A program made the position numbers and the translations under genes. The notes under the pieces were generated by a model. It saw only the letters and a list, made by a program, of their open reading frames with translations, was not told where the DNA came from and searched no databases. A stretch of DNA of 64,000 nucleotides from Diospyros lotus (Eukaryota > Streptophyta > Magnoliopsida > Ericales > Ebenaceae): NCBI RefSeq assembly GCF_014633365.1, contig NC_068344.1, positions 11,857,669-11,921,668 of the forward strand. Reading direction: 5' to 3'. This document shows positions 24,561 to 36,403 of the stretch, piece by piece (within the stretch, counting starts at the first letter, position 1; every line of letters begins with the position of its first letter).

Positions 24561-25587
24561 AGGATTGTAACACCCCCTCTCCTAGAACTGCCTGAGAAGA
24601 GGTGCTACGGGAAAAATAAAATAAACTAACTGATAATCTGAAATCTGATACCATGACTGAACGTCTCAATCAATTGGAATAAAAACTCTTAGTCAATACA
24701 AACTGAAATGCATATAACTCTTACTGAGGGACAATCCCTCAACTGAAATATAAAATAGGATCTAATCTAAGAAAACTCTATAGAACTCAACAGACTCCCA
24801 GACATCTTTTATCTTGAGCGGCTCCACGTACACACACTACTAAACACTGCTGCTAGGCCCCACATCTGATACTCCCCTGCTAGAACCTGGAGGGGTGAAG
24901 AGTACAAGGTGAGCTACAAAAGCTCAGCAAGTAATAAGCTGGAAAGAATACTGAAGCTGAATCGAAGAATATCGATACTGATAAATAACTGACTAAACTT
25001 GTACTGTATATTCACTGTCTGATTGCATTCATAAAAATGTAATGCACATAAACTGTAAACTAAATGCAGGTATGCAACTTTGGCTCATAAGCCCACATAA
25101 TCTGATAATACATACCTGTCTGATCTGAAACCTGCATACATAAAAACTGTAAGCACATACTGTGGGCAAAGCCCCTAGCCCCCTGGTTGCCACCAGGCGA
25201 GCAACTCATAAACTGAGCTGAAACTGAAACTGATGGGATCCCCGCGGACAAGCCGCCTAGCGCGCATAATGCAATGCAATGCTCACATAAATGCTGGCAC
25301 ACGATATGTAGTGCTCCATATAAAGTCATGCTCAATGCTCATACCAAAATGTATGCACATAATCTCACAAAATAATGCTGATCATGTCAAAATAAAATAA
25401 TGCTGAACATGATATGATCTTCATCTATATATTGGAATACAAAGATTCTATGAATTATGATTTATGGTATGGGTATGATTAACTTGTCATGTTCTGGCTT
25501 ATGAATTCAATGTTGGAAGGTATTGAATACATTGATTGAATTAAACTTGAATTAGGACTCACTGGAAGCTAAATTAGATTTCTGGAA

Positions 25588-25945
25588 AAGTCATCCGGAT
25601 ATTAGAAAGGATATCAGGATAAGAAGAAAGACATCCAGATATGAAGAAGGCTCATCCGGATACACTGACATTCAAAGAAGAAGCTATTCGGATATGCTGG
25701 GAAGTATTCGGATATGAACTAGGACATCCGGATATGATTTTGGTGCTCCGGATATCTCACTGATGCATTCAGATATAACTGGGGACTATTCGAATGAAAA
25801 ATTCAACTTTTGAGGGAGGCATCCGGATATCAGGCGAGACATCTGGATATTATCTTGACCTTTTCGGATGTATAAACAAACCATTCGGATATCATACTTG
25901 AAGAACTTTAGATACATCCGGATACGATACAAGGTATCCGGATAT
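25588..25945. repeat. Array of the 8-bp palindrome ATCCGGAT
   Basis: Six exact ATCCGGAT words and about eight variants (ATTCGGAT, ATCCAGAT, CTCCGGAT and similar), usually followed by AT, are spaced irregularly by about 20-45 bases. The array lies in R/U5 of the minus-strand solo LTR. Confidence 0.88.
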
Positions 25946-25952
25946 TAGAACT

Positions 25953-26300
25953 TAGAGTAATAGAACTTGCAATCCAAAATGGATAAGGATTAATAGAACT
26001 TGCAATCCAAAATGGATAAGAATTACTGGAACTTGCAATCCAAAATGGATGAGGATTAATAGAACTTGCAATCCAAAATGGATAAGGATTTATAGAACTT
26101 GCAATCCAAAATGGATAAGGATTATTGGAACTTGCAATCCAAAATGGATAAGGATTACTGGAACTTGCAATCCAAAATGGATGAGGATTAATAGAACTTG
26201 CAATCCAAAATGGATTAGGATTACTGGAACTTGCAATCTAAAATGGATAAGGATTAATGGAACTTGCAATCCAAAATAGATAAGGATTAATGAAACTTGC
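25953..26300. repeat. 33-bp minisatellite, about ten units
   Basis: The unit contains GAACTTGCAATCCAAAATGG followed by ATAAGGATTAATA, repeated about ten times with few changes. Because 33 is a multiple of three, it gives an open frame with an 11-residue repeat (TCNPKWIRI core). This is a consequence of the period and is not taken as a gene. Confidence 0.95.
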
Positions 26301-27046
26301 TCATAACTTCACTGTTATACGCATATATATATATACGTCTCTGCTTACTGATATAAAATCCAAGAACTCAATGAAAAACTGGAATAATCTGAAAAACTGA
26401 TATAAACCTGTAATGGAAGGGATTACAGGAAGAATACTTGCCTGATAGAACTCTCTGATCGAACCCTGGAGCGATCCTGAAGACTCTAGCAAGCCTCTGC
26501 TATCTCTTAGCCTTTCTGTTCTTCACATAATGTGAAGAAAAGCTAAGCTATGGGCTCTATATATAGACATAAAGTCCTAGATCCCTTTCCTTTTATAACT
26601 TGGAATCCCTCTCCCAATTGAACTTTGAGACTCTCAAACCTTCTCCTATTGGAACTAGGAGACTCTTAATCCAATTCCATCTCATACATGGATTCTCATT
26701 CTTCTTTAAATACATAGTCCCACTTAATTAATAATAATACAAAAATTATTATTAAAACTCTCAAACTCCAAAATTACCTTCATGCCCTTGCATTTAATTT
26801 CTACAAAATAAATGTCATTTAAATGCTATTTAAATACTATTCTCTCAATTAAGAATCTAAATTGCCACCTTGGCAAATTCCTTTAACTCCAACATTAAAA
26901 AGAAATAAATGCTATTCTTTTCCTTCAAAATCTCTAAATTGCCACATTAAATAATTAATTGACAAAATCTCTTAATCAATACTTCAATAATTAATTAAAT
27001 AACTCCTGAAAAAATATTGGGCCCTCTAACGGGTCGTTACAAGGAT

Positions 27047-27549
27047 CATCCTAGAAGGACCTAGCAGGCTGACGCTCGAATAGTCACTTTGCTTCAACTT
27101 CAAGGCATCCAACAACCAAGCAGAATATGAGGCTCTTATAGTTGGATTAAACCTAACAAAGCAAATCAGAACATCCCAGTTAATTGCCAAGAGCGACTCC
27201 CAACTGGTAACCAACCAAGTCAAGGGCGAATTCAAGACGAAAGAACCACAGCTTGGCCGATACCTCCACAAGTTCAAAACCCTAGCTGGATCCTTTGACT
27301 ATTTTCAAATTGAATATATACCCAGGGAATAAAATACCTGAGCAGACCTACTCTCAAAACTCACTAGCACTAAGAAACCTAGGAACAACTAGTTGGTCAT
27401 ACAAGAGTCCTTGGACTTACGCACCGTCGACCTTCTTGACATATAAACAGTGGAAGTGAGGAACCCTTATCATCCGATTCCTACAAGAGGGAACACTCCC
27501 TGCCAACACCGAAGAAGCCAAGAGGCTGAAAAGGATGGCCTGCTACTTT
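27047..27549 (+). pseudogene. Tat Pol, part 2: archaeal-type RNase H domain
   Basis: Continues part 1 after the solo LTR: IILEGPSRL, then ASNNQAEYEALIVGLNLTKQI (about 27105-27170) and LIAKSDSQLVTNQVKGEF (27180-27235). This is the second RNase H typical of the Tat lineage, including the conserved AEYEAL and SDSQL strings. Stop codons interrupt it. It ends at a Ty3 LTR insertion at 27555, and the integrase resumes at 38810. Confidence 0.9.
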
Positions 27550-27554
27550 ACCCT

Positions 27555-29388
27555 TATAATACCCCATATTTTTGTGAAGTTGCCACGTATTTTAAGTAAG
27601 TTTAAAATATCAAAAAATATGCTTAAAATAAGTGACTGAATCAGCCACAGGGAGTGCCCTGGAGCTTAGATACCTAAGGACAAAGGTATATCTTTGATGA
27701 GCATCCCGAGGTGAGATTTATGACACTAAAATAAATAAAATTAGAGACGGTTTTCGATTCAACTAAGTTGTAGCCTAAAAGACCGAATGACGCTAAGGGG
27801 CTTTCGGGAAATCGATGGAACCCCAAGGAGGCTCTAATTTTGAAAATAAAACAACCCTGAGATAGTTTTGGGATGAAACAAAGGTTCTGTGAGAGCACTG
27901 GGATGAAATCATACTTATCGAGTAATTTTGAATTATTAATTTTGGATTTTAAGTATCTCGATGAGAATTAATTTGATGTTTGAGGATGTAATTGTAATTA
28001 GAGAATTATTCAAACGAAATAAGGATAAAATTAGGAGTTTATGTGGTAAAATATCAAAGTTTGAGAACTTGAAATAAGGGCCAAAATGTCATTTGGAAGA
28101 AGTTTGGGGTATTAGCTTGGATTTCAAAAATTAAATCCATTCTAGCTTTGGATTTGAAAACCCATTCAATTATAGCTTTGAGTCTTTGGAGTCCATGGCT
28201 TATCTTGAGACAAGTGGCACCATGAGATTGGTTCAAGAAATCTATAAATAGAGACCATGGGTTGTTCTCAAATCATTCAAGGGTGTTTGAGGATTGAGGC
28301 ATTCTAAGTTAGGGAGCTTGCTCTTGAGAGAGGGGGGAAATTCTGCAAGAAGGCGGGAGGAAATCGGAGGAGAAGTGGGGGAGAACGAGCCTCGTCAAAG
28401 TTGCGGGTCTTCGCCAGAGTTTACCAAAATCAGTCAAAAAAAAATTACATAAGTCCTATTTTTTATAATCCTGTAGAGGGGGAAGAGAGGGTTATGTAGG
28501 TTCAAATGGGGCTCGAATCAGACTTAAAACGAGGGAGATATGACCGAAATACCAAAACGAGGCGAAGTTGTCCGAAACTGTTAGGCCGCGCGTGAGATAC
28601 ACGCGCAGGGAAGTGCTGCGCATGAAAGTGTGTGGCTCACCTTCCCAGGGTGCATGAGGGTGTGTGAGGGGCCCATTTTCCTTCAAATTTTCCAGTTTTG
28701 TCTCTACTTTAATTCCCTTCAAGCCTATGTAGAAATATTTTAGGTTTGGTTTACCAAAATACATGTTTTCTGCAGAAACCTAGGCCGTTTGCAATGAAAT
28801 TGTACCGTCTAAGAGATAAATCAACAAGGTGAGACTCCTATACTCCAAATCCTATTTTTTGTTCTCTTATGAAAGACTTCTATTGCATGAAACGTGTTTT
28901 GTGAAGTTCTTATACGTAAAACTCTTGTTGTTCTGTTATGTGAAATCATGTTGCTTATATGAAATGTATTTTCTGAAAAATATATGTTGTTGGCTTTTTA
29001 ATTATTGCATTTATAAAATTCCTGTGGCCATACTATTGTACTTACTTGTTGTTAGCCGAGGGTAAAAGTCGAATATCCCCCGAGAGGCGCTATATGTGAG
29101 CCATCGAGAAATCTCTCGTGGGGAAGACCGTGAGTCTAAGGGACAATGGATGTGGTGTTTGTATGAGTTCGATGAGGTCGAGCTAAGGTGACATGGTTAG
29201 GGACCTCCTAAGAGGCGCTATGCGTGTGCCATTGAGAAAGCTCTCGTTGGAGGAGACTGACATGTTCAAGAGGCACTTCAGAGTAGTTCTCGTTATTTTC
29301 CTCATATGTTTTATACTTGTTCATGCATTGATATAAACTATTTTGGAGTTTCTCACTAGAAGATTCATCTTCTAATTAGACTATGTGA
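27555..29388 (+). mobile_element. Ty3/gypsy LTR, left part (split by the chromovirus)
   Basis: It starts TATAATACCCCATATTTTTG (TG changed to TA) and has a TATA box TCTATAAATAG at 28241-28251. Together with 38431-38804 it forms one plus-strand solo LTR, homologous to 32272-34438 in inverse orientation. The TSD is ACCCT (27550-27554) against AACCT (38805-38809), one base different. It contains a twice-repeated unit with GGCGCTATGCGTGTGCCAT (about 29085-29120 and 29211-29248). Confidence 0.85.
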
Positions 29389-29996
29389 TGGATGCCCTAG
29401 TCCTCAAAAGGTGATTTTACGCCTTGCTACTACGTAATAGAAGGGGAAAATTGAAATATTTAAGAAATAAAGGTCTCTTTGTATTTATTTACTTGATGAT
29501 TATAAATTAGCCAAGCCAACCCTTTATATAGTGGTTGTACGTGACCCTTCAAAGAGACACAACTTATAAAAGAAAAGACATGACTGTTGGAATGAAAATA
29601 TGCAACCATTGGCCTTGGCAATTATTGGCAGCTATGGGTGGTTGCTGGCAATAGATGCCCGAGTTGACTAGCAGTGGGCATGCTTCTGTGCCCGCGCACC
29701 TGTCATAGCCCTTGTTGGCCATGCATGGTGCTGCATAGTGCAGATGGCCTGTCTTCAGGTGCCCCTGCTAGCGCCTGTGCCTTCATCATGTGGACTGCAC
29801 CAAGAGAAGTAGCCTCAGTCAGCCCTGCAAGTGGCATTAAGGCCTGGTCTGTGGCAGGGCGCTTCAGCCACTGCCTTGGCTTGCGCACCAGACTGTAACA
29901 AGTGTCGGGATGTGGTAATCGCTTGTGGCAAACTACGGTCAATTGCTGGCATGGTGGGAACCTCAACTATAGTGGCTGCAACTTGTGGGCTCAACA
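29389..29996 (-). mobile_element. 3' LTR of the chromovirus
   Basis: The minus strand starts TGTTGAGCCCACAAG at 29996 after the purine tract AAGGGGCGGGGAA and ends GGGCATCCA at 29389. The first ~140 plus-strand bases (29389-29530) match 38294-38430 almost base for base. Confidence 0.85.
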
Positions 29997-31377
29997 TTCC
30001 CCGCCCCTTGTGAACCATCTTGTCCTCAAGATGCAAGTGGGGAAACTGGTAGACAAGATACTCAGTTGACTCCCATGTAGCCTCTTCTAGTGTCATGTTC
30101 TCCCAATGCACCAGGGCCTCTGGTATCTTCTTACGATTCTTCTTGACCACTCGATAGTCTAGGACCCTTAAGGGCTGGACCAACAATGTGGTGTCTTCAT
30201 TAAGCTCAGGCAAATCGTGCACAACATCTGTAAGATGACCTACCTTGGCTTTGAGTTGTGACACATGGAATATTGGATGCACGCGTGTGTCAGCTGGCAA
30301 GTCTAACTTATAGGCAATGGGCCCAATCTTCTTGAGGATCTTATAGGGCCCATAGTATCGGTAGCCCAACTTCATCTTCGCAGAAAGAGTCACACTCTTC
30401 TGCCTTCGTGGTCGAAGCTTAACATAAACAATGTCACCTTCTTGAAATTGCCTATCTTACCTCCCTTAGTCATAGTAATTTTTCATGCTGGTTTGTGCCT
30501 TGACCAAGTTGGTTTTTAACTCATCCAGGAGTTCATCATGATCTACCATCACTCGATCCACACTGTCCATGGGGGATTTGTTAGGCATATATGAGACAAG
30601 TGTTGGAGGAGTCCGCCCATAAACAGCTTCAAATGGGGTCCGCCCCAACGATTGATGGTATGAAGTGTTGTACCAGTATTCTGCCCACGTGTGGGGATTG
30701 CTTTGTGAAAAGCAACGAAGGTATTGCTCCAAAGTTCTGTTGGTGACCTAAGTTTGACCGTCAGTTTATAGGTGGTAAGAGGAACTAGCAAAGAGCTCAA
30801 TCCCTAGCATCTTGAACAATTCTTTCCAGAAGTGGCTTGTAAAGATTCGGTCCCTATCGGTGATGATGGTGCATGGCAACCCATGTAATCGGACCACCAT
30901 TTGCATGAACACTCGAGCCACAGATTGGGTTATGAACAGGTGAACCAGAGGAATGAAATGAGCATATTTACTCAATCGATCCACCACGACTAGAATAGAG
31001 GAAAATCCTTGGGATTTTGGCAGCCCCTCTACGAAGTCCATTGTTAAGTCCTCCCAGGTTTGTTCAGGCACTGGCAAAGGTTGTAGCAATCCGCTAGGCC
31101 GTGTGGAGTAACTCTTAGCGCGCTGGCAAATGTCACACTCAACCATGTGCCTGGCTATCTACTACTTCACGCCTTCCCAATAGAAGAGACGGCTAAGTCT
31201 TTGCCAGGCGCAGTAACTTCCTGAATGGCCTCCCTCTCTTGAATTATGAAAATGACGGATAAGAGTGACCCTTAGATCCTGCATATTTGGCACATATGCT
31301 CGTCCCTTATATAACAAAAAGCCATTATTTAATTCATAATCGTCATGGGAAGTGCATTCTTCAATAGCTTGTATCAA
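29997..31377 (-). pseudogene. Chromovirus Pol C-terminal part: integrase and chromodomain
   Basis: Read leftwards: the zinc-binding HHCC region (RHFHNSREGGHSGSY about 31200-31250; CDICQRAKS near 31110-31140), the catalytic core with WEDLTMDFVEGLP (first Asp codon 31036-31038) and TIITDRDRIFTSHFW (about 30830-30875), the YHQSLGRTPFEAVYG region (about 30610-30660), GYRYYGPYKILKKIG, HPIFHVSQLK (about 30250-30280), and a chromodomain with ALVHWENMTLEEATWES (about 30080-30130). The chromodomain is thought to steer integration towards modified chromatin. Stops near 30462, 30750 and 31160 break the frame. Confidence 0.9.
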
Positions 31378-32271
31378 TTCTTGGCTTCATTGGTCGGTTG
31401 TGAGTGCATCACGTATCTGCTACCAAATGGCCCATGTAGGGCCTGTGATGGGTAACAGTTGTGGCCTATCTTCCTGCCGGGATAAGGCATCAGCCACCTT
31501 GTTTTGGGCACCCGATTGGTACACAATTTCATAATCGAAGCCTATCAGTTTGGCCACCCATTTTTGTTGGTCAGGTGTTAGAACTCGTTACTCCAGTAAG
31601 CAAGGGTTGCTGATCAGTCACAATCTTGAAATGTTGCCCCAATAGATAAGGACACCATACTCAGACTGCTTCAATGATGGCCAACATCTCTTTGGCATAT
31701 GCAAACCATGTTGCTTTTGTTGGCCTAAGGGTCTTATTAAGGTAGGCCACTGGTCGGTCTCGCTGCACTAGCACAGCACCAATGCCAATGTTGCTGGCGT
31801 CCGTATGCACTTCAAATGGTTGGGAGAAATCAAACATAGCTAAGACAGGGGTGCATGTCATCGCTTGCTTGAGTGCTGTGAAAGCTTGGTCCGTTTCATC
31901 TGTCCACTAAAAGTTGCCCTTCTTAAGTAATTGTGTTAATAGCTTGGCAATGATCCCATAATGCCGCACAAATTTGTGGTAGTAGCCTGTGAGTCCCAAG
32001 AAACCTCGTAGTTGGGTAATATTGTTCAGTCGTGGCCAAGACTGTATAGCAGCAATCTTGCGTGTGTCCACCTTGACACCTTCTCGGCAGATCCAATGCC
32101 CCAAATACTCCACCTCGGTTTGACTGAATGCGTACTTGGAAAGCTTAATGCAAAAGTGGGCTTGGGCTAGTATAGTTAGTACCTATCGCAAATCTTGTAG
32201 ATGCTATGCCCGTGTCTTGGAATAAATTAATATATCATCAAAAAATACCAAGACAAACTTACGGAGCACTG
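31378..32271 (-). pseudogene. Chromovirus Pol: end of RT and RNase H
   Basis: On the minus strand: the RT active-site box FFDDILIYS (about 32215-32250), EYLGHWICREGVKVDTRKI and LRGFLGLTGYYHKFVRHYG (31960-32110), then RNase H with FEVHTDASNIGIGAVLVQ (31765-31820) and the KEMLAIIEAV region (31661-31690). One or two stops per domain are seen. The frame continues to the right at 34444 across a solo LTR with matching CACTG duplications. Confidence 0.88.
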
Positions 32272-34438
32272 TGTAACACCCCAAATTTCTCGAGCGTGTT
32301 ATAACTTAGGATTTCGTGAATATAAAAATTTTTCATAACACAATAGCTGTCATACATCACACAATATCCCAAAAACCCTAATATTCACCTTCTCAGCTTA
32401 ACAAACCTAATAATCCAATAGCTAAGATAGGCGTTAAAATCTCGAATGGAAGCTAGATCGAACCTGATATGGTTCACAACCATAATACTTTATTTATCAT
32501 AAAATTGTTCAAGACGTTTACAAAATATATTACATGGACATCATCAAGTGATAACTGAACATTTTAAACATATCCAAAATTACATAGGTTCGCACATAAA
32601 CAAAAATATGCTAAACATGCTACAGATGGTAAATTAAGCTTATTCTTCAACTACCTCCTTTCCCTTAGAGCTGCTCGTCGAACCTGGAACGTTTGAATAT
32701 TCTAAGGACATGGTCCAATTAGAAGATGAATCTTCTAGTGAGAAACTCCAAAAACAGTTTATATTGATGCATAATCAGGTATAAAATGTATGAGAAGACA
32801 ACGAGAACTACTTCGAAGTGCCTCGTGAACATGTCAGCCTCCTCCAACGAGAGCTTTCTCAATGGCGCACACATAGCGCCTCTCAGGAGGTCCCTAACCA
32901 TGTCACTTCGGCCCGACCTCATAGAAATCATGCAAGCACCACATCCGTTGTTCCTTAGACTCACGGTCTTCCCCACAAGAGCTTTCTCGATGGCGCACGC
33001 ATAGCGCCTATCGGGGGATATTTGACTTTTGCCCTCGGCCAACAACAAATAGGTACAACAGTATGGCCACACGAATTTTATAAATGCAACAGTTAAAAAG
33101 CCAACAGCATATATTTTTCAAAAAAATACATTTCATATATGCAACATAATTTTACGTAAGAGAATAACAAGAGTTTACGTATAAAAACTTCACGAAACAC
33201 GTCTCATGCAATAGAAGTCTCTCATAAGAGAATAAAAAATAGGATTTGGAGTATAGGAGTCTCACCTTGTTGGTTTATCTCTTGGACAGTATAATTTCAC
33301 AGCAAACTGCCTAGGTTTCTGCAGAAAACACGAGTTTTGGTAAACCTAACCTCAAATATTTTTATTTAGTGTTGAAGGATTTTAAAGTAGGGGCATAACT
33401 GGAAAATTTAAAAGAAAATGGGTCTCTCACGCTCCCCTGGAAGGTGGCTCACGCGCCTTCACGCGCAGCCACTTTTGGCGCGTGTATCTCACGCGCTGTT
33501 ACCAGATTTCGGACAACATTGCGTCATTTTCATATTCCGGCCATATCTCCCTCGTTTTAACTCCGATTCGACCCCCGTTTGAACCTACGCGACCCTCTCT
33601 TCCCCTTCTATAGGATTATTAAAAAAAGGACTTATCTCACTTTTTTTCTGACTGATTTTGGCAAACTCCGACGAAGGCTCGTAACTCCGACGAGGCTCGT
33701 TCTCCTCGTCTTCTCCTTCGATTCCTTCCCGCCTTCTTGCCGAACTTCCTACTCTCTCTCTAGAGCAAGCTCCTCCTCTTAGAGTGCCTCAACTCTCAAG
33801 CTTGCTTGGAATGATTTGAGAACAACCCATGGTGCCTATTTATAGATTTCTTCAACCAATCACATTATGCCACTTGTCACAATCTTAGCCATGGACTCCA
33901 AAGACTCAAACCTATAATTGAATGGCTTTTGAACTCCAAAGCTAGAGTGAATTTAACTTTTGAAATCCAAGCTAATTCCCCAAAGTTCTTCCAAATGACA
34001 TTTTGGCCCTTATTTCAAGTCCTCAACTTTAATATTTTACCACATAGGCTCTTAATTTTATCCTTATTTCGTTTGGATAATTCTCTAATTACAATTACAC
34101 CCTCAAACATCAAATTTATCGAGATACTTAAAATCTCAAAATTAATAACTCAAAATTACTCGATATGTATGATTTCTCGAAGCCCCTTACCATCATTCAG
34201 TTATTTTAGGCTACAACTTAGCTTAACCAAAAAAATCGTCTCTGATTTAATTTCTTTCAGCGTCATAAATCTCGCCTCGAGATGCTCGTCAAAAATATAC
34301 CTTTGTCCTCAGGTTACTAAGCTCTAGGGCACTCCCTACAACTGATTTGGTCATTTGTTGCCATTTCAAAAATATTTTTTTGATATTTTAAACTCACTTA
34401 AAGTACGTGGCATCTTTACAAAAATATGGGGTATTATA
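32272..34438 (-). mobile_element. Ty3/gypsy solo LTR; TSD CACTG
   Basis: The plus strand reads TGTAACACCCCAAATTTC...GGGGTATTATA. The TATA box (TATAAATAG) on the minus strand at 33836-33845 sets the orientation as minus. CACTG duplications lie at 32267-32271 and 34439-34443 and rejoin the chromovirus RT (FQPV | LRKFVLVFFDD). It belongs to the same family as the split LTR at 27555/38431, in opposite orientation. One terminal TG/CA dinucleotide has become TA. Confidence 0.93.
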
Positions 34439-34443
34439 CACTG

Positions 34444-34848
34444 GCTGAAAAATTTGATTCATCGTCGCTTGAAAAGTTGATGGAGCATTGCACAGTCCGA
34501 ACAGCATGACAAGATACTCATAATGGCCATGATGGGTCTGGAAGGCTGTCTTGTGGATGTCTAGCAGGTTCATGCGGATTTGACGATATCCCGCTCGTAA
34601 GTCTAACTTTGAAAATATGGTTGTGCCTCCCAACTCATCCAACATGTCATCGATTAAGGGAATGGGGAATCGATCTTTCACTGTGGCCTTATTTAGGGCG
34701 CGGTAATCAGTACAAAAGCGCCATGTACCGTCTTTTTTCTTGACGAGTAGGACTGGTGGAGAGAAAGGACTTGTGCTCAGTCGTATGAGATTCTGGTTGA
34801 GCATTTCCTTCACTTGCTTCTCTATTTCATCTTTTTGGTGGTGAGCGT
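34444..34848 (-). pseudogene. Chromovirus RT, middle part
   Basis: Minus-strand frame [67 protein letters not shown] (first catalytic Asp), [20 protein letters not shown]. This segment has no internal stop, so its decay is recent or slight. It is bounded on both sides by solo LTRs. Confidence 0.92.
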
Positions 34849-36398
34849 TGATCACTCTAAAATATACCGCAAGTGTACGGGTCGAATAAGTAATATAATA
34901 GTAAGTAAGAATATTGTTCCCACGAGAAAAGATTTCAAATACCAAATTTATAAACTTTCTTTATTATTTAGACAATAAAAATTTCAGATTTAATAAAGAA
35001 CAAGAAAATTAATTAATTAATTAATTAGATTAGATTAATAAAATAAAATTAATTTAGAAGGCAACTTGAATCAAAGAAATAAGTGGATTTTAATAACTAA
35101 GGCACATGTATGAACCTAACTATGTAATGCAAATCATATATTTTTATGTGAATGAATTGGTAAATTGAGTATGTGACGGCGAAATCTCCTAACTCATTCG
35201 TTACCCTATTTTTAGGTTATAATGAGTCTATTATCATTTAATAACTTCCTATATTTCTATGAAAGTTTAATTAAATGAAAACACATTACAATTTGTGAAA
35301 TTCTTAGCATATCACTAAAAGCCGCACAAAGAAATCGAGTTCTATTTCTAGTCGATTTTACTTTATGGTGTATGGTACTTACTATGCAATCCCCAAACTA
35401 TCTCCTTTCGGTCTCAAGATTAGGCATCAAATCATGTAAATAGTGGCCAATTATTTACCAGCATTAAATTCAATACTACACAACTCAACATAACCCAATT
35501 TATTCAATTACATAAAATTGTAAACAATGCATAATCATAGTTTCGGCCAATACATGGCCTTAGTTCAACAGATTAGTTCATGGCAGAATTAATTAAAATC
35601 CAAAGTAACAATAGATGCATAAGAGAATTAATTAATAAGAAAGAAGAAATTCCTTTATCCAGATCTGTTCAGATCTGGATTAGATGAATCTGCTCCATCT
35701 TCTCCCTTACGCGTCTGCTTGCTGCTTCGGAGGAGCCATCTGCGCGAGCATGTTACTGCTTTGCTTCCATAGCCGTCCAATTTCTTCTTCTTCTGTGCGC
35801 TGCTTCCGTGCGTCTCCACTGCCTCCTTAATTCTCCAATCTACCACTTCAAGCTTCTATCTTCAAGTCTCCTTTAATGGCCGCCGCTCCCCTCCAAAATC
35901 CATCCCCTCAATATTATATATATAATATATCTCATGCACAGCCCTAAGACTTCACATTCACACCACTTAATTTAATAAAATAATATATAACATATATGCC
36001 CTTAAGTCCAACTTCACGCCACTTCACACACACATATATAATAAATATACATAATATAATATATAATATATATAAATAATATAATAGATAACATAATATT
36101 TAATATACTATTAATTATATTAATTTTAATTATTTATAATATTTATTTTTTATTTATATTGTAATATTAATTTATAGTATTAATTTTAAAATTAACTTTA
36201 TAATTTTTATTACTATATATATATATATATTTTTAACTCAAACACCAAATAGTATTCTTGTAAAATAATAAAAATTACTAAAAATTAAATATATGTAAAG
36301 AAAACTCAAAATACTAAACAATTAGAGGTAAAACACATATAAAATACTAAAAATACTATTCAATTATGACCAATAAATGTGAATAAATTATCACATCA
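34849..36398 (-). mobile_element. Ty3/gypsy (Tat/Ogre-type) solo LTR; TSD AGCGT
   Basis: The minus strand starts TGATGTGATAATTTATTC at 36398 and ends GGTATATTTTAGAGTGATCA at 34849. AGCGT duplications lie at 34844-34848 and 36399-36403 and rejoin the RT codons (Y-A before HHQKDE). It is 1,550 bp, with an extremely AT-rich stretch at 35915-36250. It is related in its terminal sequences to the solo LTR at 8014. Confidence 0.92.
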
Positions 36399-36403
36399 AG
36401 CGT

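Larger units (their letters stand above)
24566..27041 (-). mobile_element. Ty3/gypsy solo LTR; TSD AGGAT
   Basis: On the minus strand it starts TGTAACGACCCGTTAGAGGG at 27041, has a TATA box (CTATATATAG) at 26557-26566, and ends AGGAGAGGGGGTGTTACA at 24566. AGGAT duplications lie at 24561-24565 and 27042-27046 and restore the Tat RNase H codons (SEAR | IILEGPSR). It is 2,476 bp long. Its transcribed part carries two repeat arrays (25590-25950 and 25953-26300). Confidence 0.95.

Noticed and set aside
25953..26300. 33-bp repeat as a CRISPR array or as a repeat-protein gene (26049-26279)
   Set aside because: Units are head-to-tail with no spacers. The open frame follows from the 33-bp period, it lies antisense in an LTR, and it has no upstream coding context.
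32719..33072. 117-codon minus-strand frame
   Set aside because: Lies inside a solo LTR with clear TSD. It has no protein family features and its equivalent in the sister LTR at 29040-29390 is not conserved as a frame.
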